Source of the DNA: an uncultured Eggerthellaceae bacterium
GTDB lineage: Bacteria; Actinomycetota; Coriobacteriia; Coriobacteriales; Eggerthellaceae
DNA length: 64,000 nucleotides
Assembly: GCA_958452575.1 (NCBI GenBank)
Contig: CAUDUM010000002.1
Span: forward strand, 124,001-188,000
Direction of reading: 5' to 3'
In this document: piece by piece, positions 15,751 to 26,463 of the stretch
How the letters are laid out: every line of letters begins with the position of its first letter
Numbering within the stretch: position 1 is the stretch's first letter
Translations under genes and position numbers: made by a program
The notes under the pieces: model-generated
Database searches by the model: none
Told to the model about the DNA's origin: nothing
The model's input: only the letters and a program-made list of their open reading frames with translations

Positions 15751-18700
15751 ATGCGTTTGTTGACCGCCGTTCGGACGTTATCCGACCGGCGCTCAGCAAA
15801 CAGGCGGGACAACCAAGGGAGCAGCGCGAACAGCGCTTCGAGTATGATTCAGGCAGGCAACGACAACGCAACCGCCCGCACGGACACCACTATGCCGCGC
15901 GGACACGGTTCCGAAGACGCGCATCGTCCGGAGCCATCGCCGCAAACGACCTCCCTTCCCCCGAACATCCTGCATGTCGGCATCGACGTGGGCTCCACCA
16001 CCACCAAGTCCTGCGTCATCGATCCCGCAAGCTCGTCGGTGCTGCACGCCAGCTACAAACGCCACAACGCGCGCCAGACCGAAAGCGTCCGCGCCGCCCT
16101 CCAAGACATCGCAAAGCGGTTTCCGGGAGCACCCGTACGGCTTGCCATCTGCGGATCGGGCGGAGAGGCGATCGCGCGCATGCTGGGCGTCCCCTATGTC
16201 CAAGAGGTGGTCGCCAACGCCATTGCCGTGAGGAACCTGCATCCCCGCACGCGCTGCGCCATCGAGCTGGGCGGCCAAGATGCCAAGATGGTCTTTTTCA
16301 GCATCGACGACGCTACGGGAAACCCCAGCGTCGCCGATATGCGCATGAACGGCAGCTGCGCAGGAGGAACAGGCGCGTTCATCGACGAGATCGCCTCGCT
16401 GCTCAAGGTGCCAGTCGAGGAGTTCGACGAACTCGCGGCCCACGGCACGACCGCCTACGAGATTTCGGGGCGTTGCGGCGTCTACGCCAAAACCGACATC
16501 CAGCCCCTGCTCAACCAAGGCGCTTCCAAGGCGGATCTGGCCCTGTCGGCGTTCCATGCCATCGCCAAGCAAACGCTTGGCGGCTTGGCCCAAGGCCTCG
16601 ACGTCGCGCCGCCCGTCATCTTCGAGGGCGGGCCGCTCACGTTCAATCCCACGCTGGTGCGCGTGTTCTGCGAGCGCCTGCGCCTATCCGACGATCAGAC
16701 GATACGTCCCGAGCATCCCGAGACCATCGTCGCCTTGGGCACGGCACTCGCGCTCGACGAGCTGTTCGCCCAGGAGGATGCCAGCATCGACTTCGAACGC
16801 TTGGGCGAGCTGCTCGGCGAGGATGCGCAGCTTGGCGCCGACCACGAGGCGGTGGCTCCGCTGTTCGCTTCCGCCGAAGAGCTCGATGCCTTCCGTGCCC
16901 GCCACGCCTCGGCTCCCGAACCTCCCCGCACCGCCGCCTCCCACGACGGCAAGCTGCGTGTGTATCTGGGCATCGATTCGGGCAGCACCACCACCAAATT
17001 CGCCCTCATCGACGAGGACGAGAACCTCATCGACTACCACTACGCCCCCAACGAGGGAGCGCCGCTCGACGTGGCGCGTACGGCGCTGCTCAACCTGCGC
17101 GAGCACTACCGCGAAGCGGGCGTGGAGATCGAGATACTCGCCTGCGGCACCACCGGATACGGCGAGACCCTGTTCGCCCGCGCGTTCCATGCGGACTGCC
17201 ACACGGTCGAAACCGTCGCCCATACGGCGGCGGCCACCAAGTTCGTGCCGGATGCCACGTTCGTCTTGGACATCGGCGGCCAGGACATGAAGGCGATCTG
17301 GCTCGACGGCGGCATCATCACCGACATCATGGTCAACGAGGCCTGTTCGAGCGGCTGCGGATCGTTCCTCGAGGGCTTTGCCGCATCGCTGGGGATCCCC
17401 GTGACCGGCATCGCCGACGCCGCGATCCGCTCGACATCGCCCGCCGTGCTGGGATCCCGCTGCACCGTGTTCATGAACAGCAGCATCGTGTCGGAGCAGC
17501 GGCGTGGCAAGACGCCTGACGACATCATGGCGGGCCTTGCGCGTTCCATCGTCGAGAACGTGTTCACCAAGGTCATCCGCATCGCCAACACCGATTCGCT
17601 TGGGCAGCGCATCGTCGTGCAGGGCGGCACGTTCAAAAACGACGCGGTCCTGCGCTCGCTGGAGCTCTACCTTGGCCGCCAGGTCACACGCGCCCCCTAC
17701 CCCGGCATCATGGGCGCCATCGGCGCCGCGCTCATCGCCAAACGCAAGCGGCTTGCCGACGGGGACTTCATCGCATCCCGCTTCATCGGGCTCGACGCGA
17801 TGGACGGCTTCTCGTACACGCGCGAATCCAACAACCCCTGCCCGTTCTGCGGAAACCATTGCAACCGCACGCTGGTGACCTTCTCGGACGGATCGACCTA
17901 TGTGACGGGCAACCGCTGCGAGCGCGGCGAGGTGGTGGGAGATCCGCGCGATGAGGAGGTGCGCCGCCAGCTGCGCGACATCAAGGCCAACGCACAGACC
18001 ACTCCCGACCTGTTCGCCTACCGCCAGAAGCTGCTGTTCGAGGAGGCGCCCGTCCCGTCCCTCCTCCCCATGCGCAACGAGGTCGTCGGCCTGCCCTGCG
18101 TGCTGGCGCTTTGGGACAACCTGCCGTTTTGGCGCACGCTGTTCCTTTCGCTGGGCTTTTCGGTGCATGTCTCGGGACCTTCGTCGCACGAGCTCTACGA
18201 ACGCGGGCTGCCCAACGTTCCCTCGGATACGGTGTGTTTCCCCGCCAAGCTCGTCCACGGGCATCTGCGCGATCTCGCCGACGCCGGGGTCGACCGCATA
18301 TTCATGCCCATCGTCACCACCGTACCCACCGAGAACGTCCAGGACACGAGCTTGTGGATGTGCGCAGTGGTCAAGGGGTACCCCCTGGTGGTGCGCAACT
18401 CGGACAACCCCGAGAAGCGCTTCGGCATCCCCTTCGACGCGCCACTGTTCCACTGGTATTCCGACAAGGACCGCGATCGCCAGCTCTCCGCTTACCTGCG
18501 CGACGCGTTCGGCGTCCCCGATCAGATCGCGCTGCGTGCGATCGCCGCGGCGGATGCGGCGCAGCGATCGTTCCGCGATCGCCTCGTCGAACGGGGCGCC
18601 CAGGTCATCGATGAGGCACGCCGCACCGGCTCGTACGCCGTCGTTCTCGCCTCGCGCCCCTATCACAACGACCCGCTTGTCAACCACGGCCTTCCGCGCC

Positions 18701-20337
18701 TGTTCACGAGCAGGGGCATCCCCGTTCTCCCGCCCGATGCGGTGCCGGGAGCAACCGAGGTCGACCTCTCGATGAGCCGTCTCGACATCGTCAACAACTT
18801 CCATGCGCGCATGCTCGGCACCGCGCTCATCGCCGCCGGCGATCCGGCGCTTGAGTACGTCCAGCTCGTCAGCTTCGGCTGCGGTCACGACGCGTACCTG
18901 TCGGACGAGATCGTCCGCCTCATGCACGAGGCCTCCGGAGGGTCCAAGACGCCGCTCATCCTCAAAGTGGACGAAAGCGACGCGACGGGCCCGTTGCGCA
19001 TCCGCGTGCGCTCGTTCGTCGAGACCGTCGATGCGCGCCGCACCGCCCGCAGCCGGACTTTCGAACCCTCAGCCGAGCACGTGCTGCCTGACCCGTACCC
19101 GATCAAATTCACCAAGGCGGACCGCCGCGACAAGGTGGTGCTCGTGCCCAACACCTCGCATGCGTTTGCCAAACTGATGTCCGCCACGTTCTGCCGCCAG
19201 GGGGTTCGCGCCGAGGCGCTCGATGTCGGCGGCGAGGAGGCCATCCGCCTGGGGAAGAAGTACGTGCACAACGATATCTGCTTCCCTGCCCAGATGACCA
19301 TCGGCGAATCGCTTGCCGCGTTGATGAGCGGCGCTTACGACGACGCCGAAGTCGCCGTCGCTACGGGCAAGTACATCGGCGACTGCCGTTTGACCCACTA
19401 CGCGGCGCTCCTGCGCAAAGCGCTCGACGATGCCGGCTTTTCGCACGTGCCCATCATCACCAACGACGATGTTGACGCCCATGACATCCACCCCGGCTTT
19501 AAAATGAGCGTCCCCGCCGCCATCCGCACGGCGGTCGGGCTGCCGATGATCGATGCCCTGGAGGCGCTCCTGCGCCGGATAAGGCCCTACGAGCTGGAGC
19601 CGGGTAGCGCCAACGCGGCGTTCGGCCGCGCGCTCGACGCCACCATGGACGGCATGCGGGAGCGGGGCGTGCGCGGCGCTATCGCGGGGTTCAAGCGCGC
19701 CATCGCCCTTATGAAAGAGGTGCGCTACGACCGCGCGAACCCCCGTCCCACCGTCCTCATCGTCGGAGAGTACCTGCTCAACTTCCATCCCGGCGCCAAT
19801 CGCCATATCGAGGACTATCTTGAGCGCAACGGCCTCGAGGTCATCGAGGCGCGCATGACCGACGTCATCCGCAAGACCTATTTCTACAAGAACGCCCAGG
19901 TCAAGGAGTTCCAGGTCGACATCCCCAAGCCCGAAGCCGCGTGGTATTCGATCGCTAACAAGGTGTTCGACAAGGCGCATGACATCGCCGACCGCATCGG
20001 AAGCGCCCATCCGCTCTACGAACCCCCCGAGCGGATGCCAGACCTTGTCAAGGACAGCGACCCTATCATCCACCACACCTTCGATGCGGGCGAGGGCGTT
20101 TTGATCCCCGCAGAGATACTCCACCACGCCAAAAAGGGCTGCCGCGCGTTCGTTATCCTGCAGCCGTTCGGATGCCTGCCTAACCATGTTGTGGGACGCG
20201 GCATCGCCAAATGGCTCAAAGAGCTCTACCCTAAGGCGCAGATACTGCCCCTCGACTACGATCCAGACGTGAGCTTCGCCAACATCGAGAACCGCCTTCA
20301 GATGCTCATCATGAACACCCGCAATTCTAATGCGTGA
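15751..20337 (+). CDS. Giant acyl-CoA dehydratase activase (two BadF/HgdC domains, DUF2229 and HgdB-like region)
   Basis: The 1528-residue protein carries two ASKHA ATPase domains of the 2-hydroxyglutaryl-CoA dehydratase activase type. Both have DxGSTTTK phosphate loops (about residues 76 and 406). Both also have the cysteine pairs that hold the bridging [4Fe-4S] cluster (SCAGGTG and GRCGVYAKTD; EACSSGCG and SRCTVF). A DUF2229 region follows (about 690-930, with NPCPFCGNHCNRT), then a C-terminal region resembling dehydratase subunits. Family members of about 1400-1500 residues are known, but their substrate is not established. The ATG at 15751 lacks a Shine-Dalgarno and sits 6 bp after TATACT, which suggests leaderless translation. 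No dehydratase subunit genes adjoin it. Confidence 0.85.
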   Translation: MRLLTAVRTLSDRRSANRRDNQGSSANSASSMIQAGNDNATARTDTTMPRGHGSEDAHRPEPSPQTTSLPPNILHVGIDVGSTTTKSCVIDPASSSVLHASYKRHNARQTESVRAALQDIAKRFPGAPVRLAICGSGGEAIARMLGVPYVQEVVANAIAVRNLHPRTRCAIELGGQDAKMVFFSIDDATGNPSVADMRMNGSCAGGTGAFIDEIASLLKVPVEEFDELAAHGTTAYEISGRCGVYAKTDIQPLLNQGASKADLALSAFHAIAKQTLGGLAQGLDVAPPVIFEGGPLTFNPTLVRVFCERLRLSDDQTIRPEHPETIVALGTALALDELFAQEDASIDFERLGELLGEDAQLGADHEAVAPLFASAEELDAFRARHASAPEPPRTAASHDGKLRVYLGIDSGSTTTKFALIDEDENLIDYHYAPNEGAPLDVARTALLNLREHYREAGVEIEILACGTTGYGETLFARAFHADCHTVETVAHTAAATKFVPDATFVLDIGGQDMKAIWLDGGIITDIMVNEACSSGCGSFLEGFAASLGIPVTGIADAAIRSTSPAVLGSRCTVFMNSSIVSEQRRGKTPDDIMAGLARSIVENVFTKVIRIANTDSLGQRIVVQGGTFKNDAVLRSLELYLGRQVTRAPYPGIMGAIGAALIAKRKRLADGDFIASRFIGLDAMDGFSYTRESNNPCPFCGNHCNRTLVTFSDGSTYVTGNRCERGEVVGDPRDEEVRRQLRDIKANAQTTPDLFAYRQKLLFEEAPVPSLLPMRNEVVGLPCVLALWDNLPFWRTLFLSLGFSVHVSGPSSHELYERGLPNVPSDTVCFPAKLVHGHLRDLADAGVDRIFMPIVTTVPTENVQDTSLWMCAVVKGYPLVVRNSDNPEKRFGIPFDAPLFHWYSDKDRDRQLSAYLRDAFGVPDQIALRAIAAADAAQRSFRDRLVERGAQVIDEARRTGSYAVVLASRPYHNDPLVNHGLPRLFTSRGIPVLPPDAVPGATEVDLSMSRLDIVNNFHARMLGTALIAAGDPALEYVQLVSFGCGHDAYLSDEIVRLMHEASGGSKTPLILKVDESDATGPLRIRVRSFVETVDARRTARSRTFEPSAEHVLPDPYPIKFTKADRRDKVVLVPNTSHAFAKLMSATFCRQGVRAEALDVGGEEAIRLGKKYVHNDICFPAQMTIGESLAALMSGAYDDAEVAVATGKYIGDCRLTHYAALLRKALDDAGFSHVPIITNDDVDAHDIHPGFKMSVPAAIRTAVGLPMIDALEALLRRIRPYELEPGSANAAFGRALDATMDGMRERGVRGAIAGFKRAIALMKEVRYDRANPRPTVLIVGEYLLNFHPGANRHIEDYLERNGLEVIEARMTDVIRKTYFYKNAQVKEFQVDIPKPEAAWYSIANKVFDKAHDIADRIGSAHPLYEPPERMPDLVKDSDPIIHHTFDAGEGVLIPAEILHHAKKGCRAFVILQPFGCLPNHVVGRGIAKWLKELYPKAQILPLDYDPDVSFANIENRLQMLIMNTRNSNA

Positions 20338-20340
20338 GGA

Positions 20341-20378
20341 CGTGACAGGGGACGGTCCTGCCAACTCCCCCTGTCACG
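20341..20378. repeat. Inverted repeat CGTGACAGGGG/CCCCTGTCACG
   Basis: An 11-bp perfect stem (20341-20351 with 20368-20378) lies directly after the activase stop codon and before the terminator hairpin. It may be part of the transcript-end structure or a dispersed palindromic element; only one copy is seen here. Confidence 0.5.
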
Positions 20379-20381
20379 CAA

Positions 20382-20414
20382 AAAGCCCCGGTCCGCTCTC
20401 GCAGCCGGGGCTTT
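20382..20414. terminator. Bidirectional terminator between the activase gene and atpC
   Basis: AAAGCCCCGG (20382-20391) pairs with CCGGGGCTTT (20405-20414). A/T tracts on both sides let it serve the plus-strand activase gene and the minus-strand atp operon that ends at 20485. Confidence 0.8.
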
Positions 20415-20484
20415 CTGTTGGTATGTAGCGCCCATCCGAATCGGTTGGGCCTAGGCGCATCGGGCGATACGCTCGACGGAATGC

Positions 20485-20919
20485 CTACTGGTCGGCTCCA
20501 ACCGAATGCAGTTGAAGCTCGTACCACTCCTTCTTCACGCGGGAGGTCTCAAGAACCGCCTGATCGGCCTCATTGGAAGACTTCTCAAGCTCCACGATCT
20601 TCTGCGTGATCGCGGCGAGCTTCCTGCGCGTATCCTCGACATCGAGGTTATCGGCATCCTTGCCCATGCGGGCCAGAACGGAAAGCTGATCGCCGAACGT
20701 TTGGGCAAAGCCACCGTACGTGACGAAGTACTTCTTCTTCGTACCCTCCGGATCGAGCCACAGGGTAAGCACGCCGGGGCGGTTGGTGGTCACGGTAAGC
20801 TCGTGATCAGCCATCACGCCGTAATCGCCCTCGCTGCCAGGCACCTTCGCGTAGTAAACCTCACCCTGGAACAGGGCACGCGTCGGAATGGCCACTATGC
20901 AGCGGAAAGGTTTAGGCAT
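20485..20919 (-). CDS. atpC: ATP synthase F1 subunit epsilon
   Basis: The 144-residue central-stalk subunit links gamma to the c-ring and can inhibit ATP hydrolysis. The N-terminal beta-sandwich is clear (FRCIVAIPTRALFQGEVYYAKVPGSEGDYGVMADHELT). The C-terminal helical hairpin follows (about residues 90-140) and reads as charged helices. It is the last gene of the operon and overlaps atpD by 8 bp. Confidence 0.93.
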   Translation of the reverse strand: MPKPFRCIVAIPTRALFQGEVYYAKVPGSEGDYGVMADHELTVTTNRPGVLTLWLDPEGTKKKYFVTYGGFAQTFGDQLSVLARMGKDADNLDVEDTRRKLAAITQKIVELEKSSNEADQAVLETSRVKKEWYELQLHSVGADQ

Positions 20920-22372
20920 TAGCTTCTTCCTTCTTCATCTGCTCGTAGGCTTCGTATACGTCGTCGATGGAACCCTTCATGCGGAAGCACTGCTCGGGGA
21001 TGTCGTCGCACTCACCGTCGAGGATGGCGGCGAAGGAGCGAACGGTGTCTTCCATCTTGACGTACTTGCCAGGCAGGCCGGTGAACTGCGTTGCCACGTG
21101 GAAGCACTGGCCGAAGAACTGCTGAGCCTTGCGAGCGCGGTTAACGGTCAGCTTCTGCTCCTCGGACAGCTCGTCCATACCCAGAATGGCGATGATGTCC
21201 TGCAGGTCCTTGTAGTTCTGCAGCAGCTCCTGGATGCCGGTGGCCACACGGTAGTGCTCCTCGCCCACGATGGCGGGCTCGAGAGCGCGGGAGGTGGACT
21301 CCAGCGGGTCGACGGCGGGATAGATGCCCAGCTCGGCGATGGAACGGGACAGAACCGTCTTTGCGTCCAGGTGCGTGAACGTCGTGGCAGGTGCCGGGTC
21401 GGTCAAGTCGTCGGCGGGCACGTAAACGGCCTGCACCGAAGTAATCGAACCGGAAGCCGTGGACGTAATGCGCTCCTGGAGGTCGCCCATCTCGGTGGCC
21501 AGCGTCGGCTGGTAACCCACAGCGGAAGGCATGCGGCCCAGCAGTGCGGACACCTCGGAGCCAGCCTGCGTGAAGCGGAAGATGTTGTCCATGAACAGCA
21601 GGACGTCCTGACCCTGATCACGGAAGTACTCCGCCTCGGTCAGGCCAGCCAGGCCGACGCGCAGACGCGCTCCCGGAGGCTCGTTCATCTGGCCGTAGAC
21701 CAAGCAGGTCTTCTCGATAACGCCAGACTCACTCATTTCCAGGTAAAGGTCGGTACCCTCGCGGGTGCGCTCGCCAACGCCGGTGAACACCGAAGTACCG
21801 CCATGCTCCTGTGCCAGGTTGTTGATGAGCTCCTGGATGATAACGGTCTTGCCTACGCCTGCGCCGCCGAACAGACCGGTCTTGCCGCCCTTGATGAAGG
21901 GCTCGATCAGGTCGATGGCCTTAATACCAGTTTCGAAGATCTCCGTCTTGGTAGACAGTTCTTCAAACTCCGGAGCAGGACGATGGATGGGCATGTAGCC
22001 GGCAACCTCGGGCATGGGCTTTTCGTCTACGGGCTGACCCATAACGTCCCAAATGCGACCCAAGGTCTGCGGGCCTACCGGCATCATGATGGGGTGACCC
22101 GTGTCAACGGCGTCGAGACCGCGGGTCAGGCCGTCGGTGGAGCTCATGGCAACCGTGCGCACCAGGTTGCCGGGAAGCTGAGACTCAACCTCCAGCACCA
22201 GGTGGATGTCGCCGGCCAAGGTCTTTGCGTCAACGGTCAACGCGTTGTAGATTGCCGGCATCTGATCCGGCGGAAACTCTACGTCCACAACCGCGCCGAC
22301 GATACGAACGATGCGACCGGTTGCGCCCTTGCTGGCCTCAAGCTCCTCTCTGGTAATCAATTTCTCACTCAT
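20912..22372 (-). CDS. atpD: ATP synthase F1 subunit beta (catalytic)
   Basis: The 486-residue catalytic subunit has Walker A GGAGVGKT, the catalytic glutamate in TGVGERTREG, Walker B VLLFMDNIFRFTQAGSEVSALLGR and the DELSEEQ signature near the C-terminus. The start codon is adjacent to the atpG stop (TAAATG), so translation is coupled. Confidence 0.98.
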   Translation of the reverse strand: MSEKLITREELEASKGATGRIVRIVGAVVDVEFPPDQMPAIYNALTVDAKTLAGDIHLVLEVESQLPGNLVRTVAMSSTDGLTRGLDAVDTGHPIMMPVGPQTLGRIWDVMGQPVDEKPMPEVAGYMPIHRPAPEFEELSTKTEIFETGIKAIDLIEPFIKGGKTGLFGGAGVGKTVIIQELINNLAQEHGGTSVFTGVGERTREGTDLYLEMSESGVIEKTCLVYGQMNEPPGARLRVGLAGLTEAEYFRDQGQDVLLFMDNIFRFTQAGSEVSALLGRMPSAVGYQPTLATEMGDLQERITSTASGSITSVQAVYVPADDLTDPAPATTFTHLDAKTVLSRSIAELGIYPAVDPLESTSRALEPAIVGEEHYRVATGIQELLQNYKDLQDIIAILGMDELSEEQKLTVNRARKAQQFFGQCFHVATQFTGLPGKYVKMEDTVRSFAAILDGECDDIPEQCFRMKGSIDDVYEAYEQMKKEEANA

Positions 22373-23302
22373 TTATTCCTCCAAAGCCGCTGCGCCACCG
22401 ACGATCTCGGTGATCTCGGTCGTGATGGCACCCTGACGGACACGGTTGTACAGTCTGGTCAATGTCTCGACCATTTCGTTGGCGTTGTCGGTAGCCGACT
22501 TCATTGCCGAGCGGCGTGCACCCTGCTCGGCAGCAGCAGAGTCGATAAGGGCGTAATAGTACGTATTGCGCAGATACGCCTTCATCAACTCGAACAGGCA
22601 CGTGGCGGCGTCGGGCTCGAAGCTAACATCGCCGGGAAGCGAATCGAGGTCCTTCGGGCGGAAGTAGTCGAACACGTCTTCCTCCTTGGGCTTCAGGCCC
22701 AAGACTTCGGCATACGGCGTCAAGTCCACAGGCAGCACCTGCTGCTCGATCAGCACCTGCTCGGCGCTGTTCTTCGCGTGGTTGAAGATGAGGATGACCT
22801 CATCGTTCTGCCCGTAATGGTAACCGTCGCCCGTGTACTGGGAGATCTCAGCGGCCTCCTCGTAGGTGGGGTCGGCGGAGAGATCGCGGAACTCGAACAC
22901 CGGCTTGATGCCACGGTACGTGAAGTAGCTGATGGCCTTCTTGCCGCATGCGATGACCTCGACCTCGATGCCTTTGCGCTGCCTCTCCTTGATGACCTTT
23001 TCCGCATGGCGGAGCACATTGCTGTTGAAACCGCCTGCGAGGCCACGATCCGAAGTGACAACGACGACGACAGCCTTCTTCACCTCGTCGTGCTTCTGCA
23101 GCGTGGGCTCCTCCTCCAAAGGAGCGTACTTCGCCGTGCTGATCAGCATGTTGGAGATGATGTTCGCCCAAGGCAGAGCATTCTCCGCGCGCTCGGTTGC
23201 GCGGCGGATCTTGGCTGCTGCCACCATTTCCATCGTGCGCGTGATCTGCTTCGTCGAGCTGACCGAATTGATGCGCCTTTCAATGTCGTGAAGGTTGGGC
23301 AT
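22373..23302 (-). CDS. atpG: ATP synthase F1 subunit gamma
   Basis: The 309-residue rotating shaft subunit has a conserved N-terminal helix (INSVSSTKQITRTMEMVAAAKI) and C-terminal helix (NANEMVETLTRLYNRVRQGAITTEITEIVGGA). The middle contains a VVTSDRGLAGGFN-type conserved stretch. It is 12 bp from atpA. Confidence 0.97.
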   Translation of the reverse strand: MPNLHDIERRINSVSSTKQITRTMEMVAAAKIRRATERAENALPWANIISNMLISTAKYAPLEEEPTLQKHDEVKKAVVVVVTSDRGLAGGFNSNVLRHAEKVIKERQRKGIEVEVIACGKKAISYFTYRGIKPVFEFRDLSADPTYEEAAEISQYTGDGYHYGQNDEVILIFNHAKNSAEQVLIEQQVLPVDLTPYAEVLGLKPKEEDVFDYFRPKDLDSLPGDVSFEPDAATCLFELMKAYLRNTYYYALIDSAAAEQGARRSAMKSATDNANEMVETLTRLYNRVRQGAITTEITEIVGGAAALEE

Positions 23303-23314
23303 AAGCTACCTTCC

Positions 23315-24879
<1,565 letters not shown>

Positions 24880-24880
<1 letters not shown>

Positions 24881-25461
24881 TAGCATTCACCTCCATCTAC
24901 AGTTGCTTGCTTGAGCACGGTGCGGGCGTTGTCGAGCTGGAAACGCATGCTCGCATCGATGCGCCTGCCGTTCACGCTCATGATGATGCCGCCCAAAAGG
25001 GACTTGTCGACGTGCTCGTTCAGCACGACATTCATGCCCAGTTCGGTTTCGGCTTTCTTCGTAATTACTTCACGCAGATGGTCGTCAAGCGGAACCACGG
25101 TGGTCACGTCGACCACGCACAGGTTGAGCTTGCTTCCCAGCTGCTCTTCATAGGCGGCCGCAACGCGCGTGATCATGTTGATCTCGTTGCGTTCGGCCAT
25201 GACGCCCAGCACTTCGGCAAGAGCCGGATTGCACTGCGCGAACACGCCGCGTGCCAGCTCGCCTCGCTGCTCCGGCGTAAATGCGCCGTCAGAGAAGGCG
25301 GTGGAAAGATCCACGTTGCCACGGATGGCGGCGGCGACCTGAGCCAGCTGATCGCGCACCTCCAGCACGCCGTCCTGGCCGTCAGCCGTTTGTACCGCGT
25401 CGAACAACGTCGAGGCGTACACGGCAATTGTTTCTTTGACGACAAGGCGATTAGTTGGCAT
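24880..25461 (-). CDS. atpH: ATP synthase F1 subunit delta
   Basis: The 193-residue peripheral-stalk subunit has an N-terminal helical domain (YASTLFDAVQTADG) and a C-terminal region (GSKLNLCVVDVTTVVPLDDHLREVITKKAETELG, ending LLGGIIMSVNGRRIDASMRFQLD) typical of OSCP/delta. The ATG at 25461 lies inside the end of atpF (11-bp overlap). In-frame ATGs further upstream overlap the atpF frame and are not needed. Confidence 0.94.
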
Positions 25462-26059
25462 TGAAACTGCCCGCCTCGGTCGCATAGCGCTCGATGATCT
25501 TACGATGCTGGTCATCGTTGAGATCCTCGCCAATCAGGCGACCCGCCACAGAAATGGACAGGTCTGCCACCGAGCCTTGCAGCTCGGCAATTGCGGCTTT
25601 CTTCTCCGCCTCGATGGCCTCGCGCGCCTTGTCAACCATAGCCGCCGCCTCGGCCTGAGCCTTGGCGGTGATGTCTGCCTTCACGGCTTCGGCGGTAACC
25701 TTGGCGTCGGCCACGATCTTGGCCGACTGAGCCTTGGCTTCGTCAAGCTGCTTCTGGTACTCGGCCAGAACTCGCTCGCTCTCCACGCGTGCGTTCTCGG
25801 ACTTTTCCAGAGCCTCCTTGATGGTGTTCGAGCGCTTTTCCAGCATGCGGTCGAACACAGGCCAACCGAATTTCGCAAGGACGATCCACAGGATGATGAA
25901 GGCGACAAGCATCGGAATGAATTCGTTCATCTTCGGGAGGATGGCGTCGATGCCGCCCCCCTCAGAAGCGAATGCATACGACGGGAAGGCCGCAGCCGCA
26001 GCGCCTGCGATGGCGATCACAGAGCCCAGCTTCGCTGCCTTTGTCTTGTATGATTTCAA
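25451..26059 (-). CDS. atpF: ATP synthase Fo subunit b
   Basis: The peripheral-stalk subunit of about 202 residues has a hydrophobic N-terminal region (a possible signal-like segment, then IPMLVAFIILWIVLAKFGWPVFDRML) followed by a long charged, coiled-coil helix. I prefer a TTG start at 26059, 8 nt after CAGGAGG; the ATG at 26095 lacks a ribosome-binding site. The additional hydrophobic stretch before the usual membrane anchor, ending in AFA-S, resembles a signal peptide and is common in Actinobacteria. Confidence 0.92.
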   Translation of the reverse strand: MKSYKTKAAKLGSVIAIAGAAAAAFPSYAFASEGGGIDAILPKMNEFIPMLVAFIILWIVLAKFGWPVFDRMLEKRSNTIKEALEKSENARVESERVLAEYQKQLDEAKAQSAKIVADAKVTAEAVKADITAKAQAEAAAMVDKAREAIEAEKKAAIAELQGSVADLSISVAGRLIGEDLNDDQHRKIIERYATEAGSFNAN

Positions 26060-26112
26060 CTCGCTTGCCTCCTGTTCTTTTCTCGAGAGAGTCATACGGT
26101 GAATCTGGGCGA

Positions 26113-26331
26113 TTAACCGATGAAGAACAGAACCAAACCGAGCAGTGCCAATGCCTCAGACATAGCAGCGCCGATGAAGAAGTAGCCCATGAGCTGACCC
26201 TTCATTTCCGGCTGACGAGCTGCCGAGGTGCAAAGACCATACGTAGCGATGCCGATGCCGATGCCAGGGCCGATGGCTGCGAGGCCGTAGCCGACGACCT
26301 TCAATGCGGCGAGCGCAAGGGTGATTTCCAC
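26113..26331 (-). CDS. atpE: ATP synthase Fo subunit c (rotor ring)
   Basis: The two-helix proteolipid of about 72 residues has the polar loop ARQPE between helices and the ion-carrying glutamate in AAMSEALALLG. A GTG start at 26331 follows AAAGGAGGAAACA; the ATG at 26358 would read through that site. Compared with Na+-type c subunits, the glutamine of helix 1 is isoleucine here (GIGIG) and no Ser/Thr follows the glutamate, which points to H+ coupling. The roughly 130-bp gap to atpB has small GC-rich hairpins, a usual feature before the highly translated atpE. Confidence 0.95.
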   Translation of the reverse strand: MEITLALAALKVVGYGLAAIGPGIGIGIATYGLCTSAARQPEMKGQLMGYFFIGAAMSEALALLGLVLFFIG

Positions 26332-26463
26332 TGTTTCCTCCTTTGTCGGGCCCCGCACCGTGCGGAGCCGCCTACCTTTACCTGTCCAGCTTCTTTAGCT
26401 GTAACACCAAATTCAGGCCGCATGCGTTGCGGCGGACGGCCGGCCTTGCCGGCGAGATCGCCC

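Noticed and set aside
16684..18927. Minus-strand open frame of 747 codons opposite the giant activase
   Set aside because: It has no recognisable domain; the plus strand shows two activase modules with intact motifs.
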